Shown piece after piece: positions 57,801 through 64,000 of a stretch of DNA of 64,000 bases; within the stretch, counting starts at the first letter, position 1; each line of letters begins with the position of its first letter. The position numbers were made by a program, and so were the translations under genes. This stretch comes from Deltaproteobacteria bacterium (GTDB taxonomy: Bacteria > Myxococcota_A > Polyangia > Nannocystales > Nannocystaceae): contig JADJEE010000002.1 in NCBI GenBank assembly GCA_016709225.1, positions 2,108,001-2,172,000 on the forward strand, read 5' to 3'. The notes beneath the pieces are model-generated. The model was not told the DNA's origin and made no database searches. It saw only the letters and a list, made by a program, of their open reading frames with translations.

Positions 57801-59806
57801 TCGTTGCGCGACCAGCCGATCTCGCTGGCCTCGGTCAGCAGCGCGCCGTCGAGGCCGGCGAGCGTCGCAGTGGCGATCGCACCATGGGGATCGAACAGAC
57901 CCATCGCGATGCCCTCGATGACCGCGGCGTCGTAGTAGCCGCTGCCGCTGGCGAGCTCCTCCGCGTTCGACACCAGCGCGCCGTCGGCATCGACCAGCCG
58001 CGTTGCGATCGCGGCCCGCAGCGCGATGCCGGCCTCGCGGTAGCTCTGCGCACGCGCGTCATCGCCGACCAGCTCGGCCAGCCGCGCCGCATCGCACAGC
58101 CCGCGGGCGGCCGTGAGGTTGGTGTACGTCCAGTGACGCTGGCGACCGTTCCAGTGCGTCTCCCAGATCGACGAGTCGGGCCGCAGCAGGCCGGTGTCGG
58201 GCTCGACCAACGCGAGGATGACATCGGCCACGCGGGTGCTGACATCGTCCCAGTGATCCTCGGCGAGCGCGACGTCACCGGTGGCGTCGACGTAGTTCGC
58301 CAGCGCCCACAGGAACAGGCCGAAGCCGTCGAACTCGAGGTTGGGCCCGAAGTCGTTGAAGTCGGTTTCCTCGACGCCGAAGCCGAGGTAGCGCACCAGC
58401 GAGACGAGGTACGGCGGCATGTCGTAGCGCGACAGCTCCTGCCACTGCGCGAAGCGACCCGACTCGGCACCGAGGTAGAATTCGAGGCCCGCGCGCGCCT
58501 GCGCCGACATCCCGAGGCTCGCCATCGCCGAGATCGCGTAGGCGCCGTCGCGGATCCAGGCGTAGGTCCAGTTGCCGGGCGGCAGGCTCGCCAGCACCGC
58601 ACCGTGGCCGTGATGCTCCACCACCGCGGGCAGCTGCGCCGGCGCCTCGATGCTCGGCAAGCGGGTACGACGGGGCACGCCGTCCTGGTCGAGCCACTCC
58701 CGCAGGTACGCCTCGTGCTCGGCCACCTGGCCCATGCGCAGCATGGCGATCGACTGCCGCAGCGCCTCGGTCTGGTACGCATCGGCCGACGGCCACACGA
58801 TGGTGTCGTGCAGCGCAGCCCACTGCGCGCGCTCGTCCGCGAGGATCGACGCCGGATCGCGATCGGCGATCCACGCGTCCAGCCAGGTCTCGACCGCGTC
58901 GCCCGCGAACGGATCGCCGCTGTGCCCGACCGCGACGCCGACCCACGCCTCTTCGCCGGGCGAGAGCGTACCGAGGCCGAACTGCCACGCGCCCACCGCA
59001 TCGTCGACCGCGCCGGGCGACGGCGCGTTGTCGCCGAGATCGCCACCAGCGATGACCTGCGCGTAGGGGTTCTGTGCTGGCGCAGTGCCGAAGTGCGCCG
59101 CGGGTGCGAGCGCGCGCACGACCACCGCGCCGGCGAAGCCGCGCTCGCGGAAGCTGGCGACACCACCGGCGACGTCGTGGGTGAGGGTCTCGCCGTTGGC
59201 CGCGAGATCCTCGCCGACCTCCCAGGGCGATCCGGGACGACCAAAGCCGAGGTGGAAGTTGTGCAGCGAGAACGCCTGCACCGCCGGCGCATCGATGTCG
59301 CCGTCGTTGCGCACGCGCAGCAGCATCACGAAGCCGGCGTGGGGCAGATCCATCGGCGTGAACGCGTAGGTCGTCGCCGACAGCGCGCCGAAGCTCTGTG
59401 CCAGCGTGACGACCCCGGTGCCGCCCACCTCGTCGTCGACGACGCCGAGATAGCCGCTGGCGTCGAGATCGATCGCAGCGTCGGGCAACCAGGTCGAGCC
59501 GTCGGGTCCACGCAATCCGAAGTAGGTGTCGAACAGGAGGTCGCGCGTGTGCACGGCCTGGAAGCCGGCGCCGTTCCAGATCTCCATGCCGTCGCCGTCC
59601 AGCTCGAACTCCTCGGTCGCGTAGAGGTGCTCGCGGAACTGCTGCACCCTGCGCGCACCATTGGCGAGATCCACGACGATCGCGGCGTGGCCGTTGCTGC
59701 TCGGCAACGCAAAGCGCGTCCGCTGCACCGAGACCTGCGCCCGAGCAGGGCCCGCGAGAGCGACGACAATCATCACGGTCCCGAGTGCAAGCCCACGCGT
59801 CTTCAC
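54836..59806 (-). CDS. GH15 glucoamylase-like / GH13 alpha-amylase fusion with internal sorting signal
   Basis: 1656 residues from the GTG at 59806 (1673 from the ATG at 59857). A signal peptide is followed by an N-terminal beta-sandwich and a GH15 (glucoamylase) domain with 'NWTYAWIRDGAYAISAMASL' (~415) and 'PDSSIWETHWNGR' (catalytic Glu). Then a Gly/Ser/Thr/Asp linker, 'GGGGCGCTSGSDAG', a helix and five arginines (~845-875): a complete MYXO-CTERM-like tail. Immediately after it, in the same frame, comes 'WLIGAAMLGGC' (Cys-883), a lipoprotein signal. A CBM48-like domain and a GH13 amylase follow with all four regions: 'DFVINH' (~1268), 'GLRVDAVKH' (~1341), 'MGETAMG' (~1378), 'GSHDTAR' (~1458). 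Both enzymes degrade alpha-glucans. Confidence 0.93.
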   Translation of the reverse strand: MKTRGLALGTVMIVVALAGPARAQVSVQRTRFALPSSNGHAAIVVDLANGARRVQQFREHLYATEEFELDGDGMEIWNGAGFQAVHTRDLLFDTYFGLRGPDGSTWLPDAAIDLDASGYLGVVDDEVGGTGVVTLAQSFGALSATTYAFTPMDLPHAGFVMLLRVRNDGDIDAPAVQAFSLHNFHLGFGRPGSPWEVGEDLAANGETLTHDVAGGVASFRERGFAGAVVVRALAPAAHFGTAPAQNPYAQVIAGGDLGDNAPSPGAVDDAVGAWQFGLGTLSPGEEAWVGVAVGHSGDPFAGDAVETWLDAWIADRDPASILADERAQWAALHDTIVWPSADAYQTEALRQSIAMLRMGQVAEHEAYLREWLDQDGVPRRTRLPSIEAPAQLPAVVEHHGHGAVLASLPPGNWTYAWIRDGAYAISAMASLGMSAQARAGLEFYLGAESGRFAQWQELSRYDMPPYLVSLVRYLGFGVEETDFNDFGPNLEFDGFGLFLWALANYVDATGDVALAEDHWDDVSTRVADVILALVEPDTGLLRPDSSIWETHWNGRQRHWTYTNLTAARGLCDAARLAELVGDDARAQSYREAGIALRAAIATRLVDADGALVSNAEELASGSGYYDAAVIEGIAMGLFDPHGAIATATLAGLDGALLTEASEIGWSRNDDRVDHGGGEDLSPWGSDYDAAEWVVTDLRGAIAFGAAGDDARAEAMMQWVTAQTLANYGMVAETYDPNDGTYQFNTPMLGFGAGAYALALAHAGGLGIEPACGAYYEDDGGETGGTAADDSGGTGDGGTASGSAEGDSAEGGSSGGNGSAATNGEGGSDGDTTGDAMQDEGGGGCGCTSGSDAGVGAGWLLFGLAALRRRRRAWLIGAAMLGGCNDPQARGDGDSGDSGDVMTTVTASASSTMGTADSSGGPTTDASSDGSGDASTGDPTGGMEVDVCPTAFSFAGTGGVTNVRIAGEWQGFDLPTAVAMRQQGSTWRGSVDLPPGLHAYKLVVDDGVGTSWILDPAQGRRKYVDDVENSAVLVPDCNLPTLSVESHATSRPAPGQGQIEVSLAYHDGAPGDGADASLLRAVLRHDFDEQELGGDVVEVDEQTGAVNITLAGLDDGKYTLVVEAADRGGRRSLPLRLPLWIEPEAFDWRDALVYMVMADRFRNGSAGNDPGPTPGADTRGDFFGGDLQGLRQAIDDGTLDELGVRAIWVSPFHQNPEGAYLASDGVHLVTGYHGYWPVRGREVDDRIGGAEALRAMIASAHAHGIRVLQDFVINHVHEDHEYVAEHPDWFRTGCVCGTNGCDWTANALECNFTSYLPDVDHRVPEANAAFVDDAVWWLDAFDLDGLRVDAVKHVEEAATRNLAAAVREGFEQAGTRYFLMGETAMGWNDCPDPCNDENYGTISRYVGPFGLDGQFDFVLYHGVSYRVFGYGDNGMLHADYWLQHGLDKWPEGAIMTPYIGSHDTARFASIADYRGQDGGHNRGVPFNQWTDTAVGPGDLEPYRRVRVAMAWLLGLPGAPLLYYGDEYGQWGGVDPNNRAMWRDEGQLGPWESDTLAFTRLLGQARRELPALRRGDYVSLFANEDTLVFARSLSPGDAAIVALTRADGPQQIDVDVVQLGLQPGVVLDDMLGGNGAVVDGGGGLSLTIPGDGALVLAP

Positions 59807-59965
59807 GGCGGCCACACTAGAGGGGGCCCCGAAAACCGGCAATCGAAACCTGGCCACGGCGAAGAAAGCCCCACGAACGAGGTCTCAAGGGCACTGGCGG
59901 GCATGCCGCCGTAACTCTCAGATGAACCACGCCATGGCGCGGGTCCGCGCCTCCCACGGTGGCAT

Positions 59966-62896
<2,931 letters not shown>

Positions 62897-63018
62897 TCGA
62901 ACGGCCATCGGGGCGGTTCCCCGCGAAGGACCGGCTCGGGGCCCTGCGAAGGAGCGATCCGCCGTCGTACACTCGCTGCCGCCGCGCGAGACGACAACGC
63001 CGGCGGAGTAGCACTGCG

Positions 63019-64000
63019 ATGAAAGTGAAGCAGGACGCGGCGTACCGTGCGTACATCTCTGGCCTCGAGCGCACCGAGGCGGTGCGCATCAAGGATGTCC
63101 GCGAGCAACCCGTCGTCGTCGGCGGGCGCACCACCATCCGCATGTTCGTCGGCGAAGGCGATCGCGGCCACCCGCGCATGCTGACCGCGATGCCGCCCGC
63201 GACCGACGCGAATCCCCCCGCGCTGGAGTTCGATCCGCCGACGATCCCGACGAACGTCGACGAGCTCCGCGCTGCGCTCACGCAGGTGCTCGGCAAGCAC
63301 CGCAAGGCGCTCGACCCCGAAGCGCTGCGGGGCCTGCCGGAGGAGGGCCGCCGCTACGCACGCAACAGCATCATCGCGCAGCGACGCCTGCAGTTCTTCG
63401 CCAACGCCCGCAGTGCGCTGGCGGCGTGGGTGAAGGCGCGCAAGTTCCCCCGCAACCAACAAGGCGCCGGTCTGCGTGCGATCCGCGAGCTCGAGGACGC
63501 CAGCTTCGTGGGCGTGATCGAGTTCGACGACGAGGACACCGATACCTACCACTCGTACAACCACGATGCGGCCTTCGTGCACTACCTCGAGCAGATGCTC
63601 GCGGGGCTTCCGCTCGACGGCACGCCCGCGATGGCGGTGCTGTCGCCGGCGTCACAGGAGTCGGTGCGCCGCCAACGAGCGCAGGCGACCGCCCACCTCG
63701 ACGCGATCATGCGCTCGAAGTACGTCTTCGAGCCTGCGCTCGATGAGCGCGACGTCGAGCAGGGAGTCGGTGCGCTGCTCATCGACCGAGAGACCCGGAT
63801 GATCGCGTCGGTGGTGCCCGCTGGCGATCCTCTGGTGCCGGAGTACGAGGTGCTGCGCGTCGACCCGGCCTCGCGCCATCGCCACGCCGGCGCCTGGATC
63901 TACCGCGATGGCGACACCCTGCGCCTGCAGGACGGGACCAAGGTCAGCGTCGACGACGACCTCGTCCGCAGCGCCAAGCGTGATGCGGAGCAGCTGACCT
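63019..64000 (+). CDS. Hypothetical protein, 3' truncated by the window
   Basis: An open frame from the ATG at 63019 runs off the right edge; 327 complete codons are visible. No signal peptide. It begins 'MKVKQDAAYRAYISGLERTE' and is mixed alpha/beta with no membrane segment. A long helical region ('ARNSIIAQRRLQFFANARSA') and an acidic patch ('GVIEFDDEDTDTYHSYNHDA') are visible. The last part reads 'GDTLRLQDGTKVSVDDDLV', possibly the start of another beta-domain. I recognise no family. A TACACT box lies at 62968-62973. Confidence 0.65.
   Translation, partial: MKVKQDAAYRAYISGLERTEAVRIKDVREQPVVVGGRTTIRMFVGEGDRGHPRMLTAMPPATDANPPALEFDPPTIPTNVDELRAALTQVLGKHRKALDPEALRGLPEEGRRYARNSIIAQRRLQFFANARSALAAWVKARKFPRNQQGAGLRAIRELEDASFVGVIEFDDEDTDTYHSYNHDAAFVHYLEQMLAGLPLDGTPAMAVLSPASQESVRRQRAQATAHLDAIMRSKYVFEPALDERDVEQGVGALLIDRETRMIASVVPAGDPLVPEYEVLRVDPASRHRHAGAWIYRDGDTLRLQDGTKVSVDDDLVRSAKRDAEQLT

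Noticed and set aside
56861..59914. A rightward open frame of 1017 codons
   Set aside because: Antisense to the GH15-GH13 gene; an Arg/Ala/Val/His-rich mirror frame.

Overview
This is about 64 kb of very GC-rich DNA from a delta-type predatory or social bacterium of the Myxococcota. Nannocystis, Plesiocystis and relatives are my best guess, inferred from the gene content and not from any marker gene. The evidence is the large number of lipoproteins with Ser/Gly/Thr/Asp-rich linkers after the lipobox, Cys-rich 'myxococcus' repeats, MYXO-CTERM-like tails ending in five arginines, Ser/Thr kinases with TPR tails, and membrane-anchored ECF sigma factors. I found no rRNA, tRNA, CRISPR array or replication origin. 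Coding density is high and most intergenic gaps are under 300 bp.

Layout. 1-6.3 kb: a partial DUF697-type protein, a sulfite-oxidase-like molybdoenzyme, a lipoprotein cytochrome c with a Lys/Asp repeat linker, and a small membrane-protein group ending in an HTTM-like protein. 6.3-7.8 kb: a decayed IS630-type element with a passenger regulator gene. 7.8-11 kb: a coupled MMPL exporter/LolA-like pair. 11-13.4 kb: a two-gene cassette (envelope protein plus membrane-anchored ECF sigma factor) that recurs in paralogous form at 32.3-34.6 kb. 13.5-20.5 kb: surface proteins (a VWA lipoprotein and an OmpA/TSP3 protein in one operon, Cys-rich lipoproteins) and an RtcB RNA ligase. 20.7-30 kb: lipid genes. 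These are an acyl-CoA synthetase, then an operon of enoyl-CoA hydratase, acyl carrier protein, acyl-activating enzyme, diacylglycerol-kinase-like protein and a lipoprotein hydrolase, with an M55 peptidase and a cholesterol-dependent-cytolysin-like lipoprotein on the opposite strand between them. 30-32 kb: LPMO-like protein, hemerythrin and rhodanese lipoprotein. 34.6-44.2 kb: repeat-rich lipoproteins, AmrS-like radical SAM enzyme, rhomboid protease. 44.2-47.3 kb: a kinase carrying a putative zinc-finger motif, coupled to a gmx1-type sigma factor. 47.4-54.8 kb: PEGA-type protein, beta-helix lipoprotein, aspartokinase, scramblase-like protein, serpin lipoprotein. 54.8-59.8 kb: a giant GH15-GH13 starch-degrading fusion. 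60-64 kb: a kinase-TPR protein and a truncated unknown gene.

The recurring theme is an exported and surface-anchored arsenal (pore former, serpin, amylolytic enzymes, possible polysaccharide monooxygenase, VWA and Cys-rich adhesin-like proteins) next to regulatory proteins that couple membrane anchors to sigma factors. Start codons were chosen by signal-peptide fit, ribosome sites, stop/start overlaps and putative -10 boxes. Several are uncertain and are flagged.
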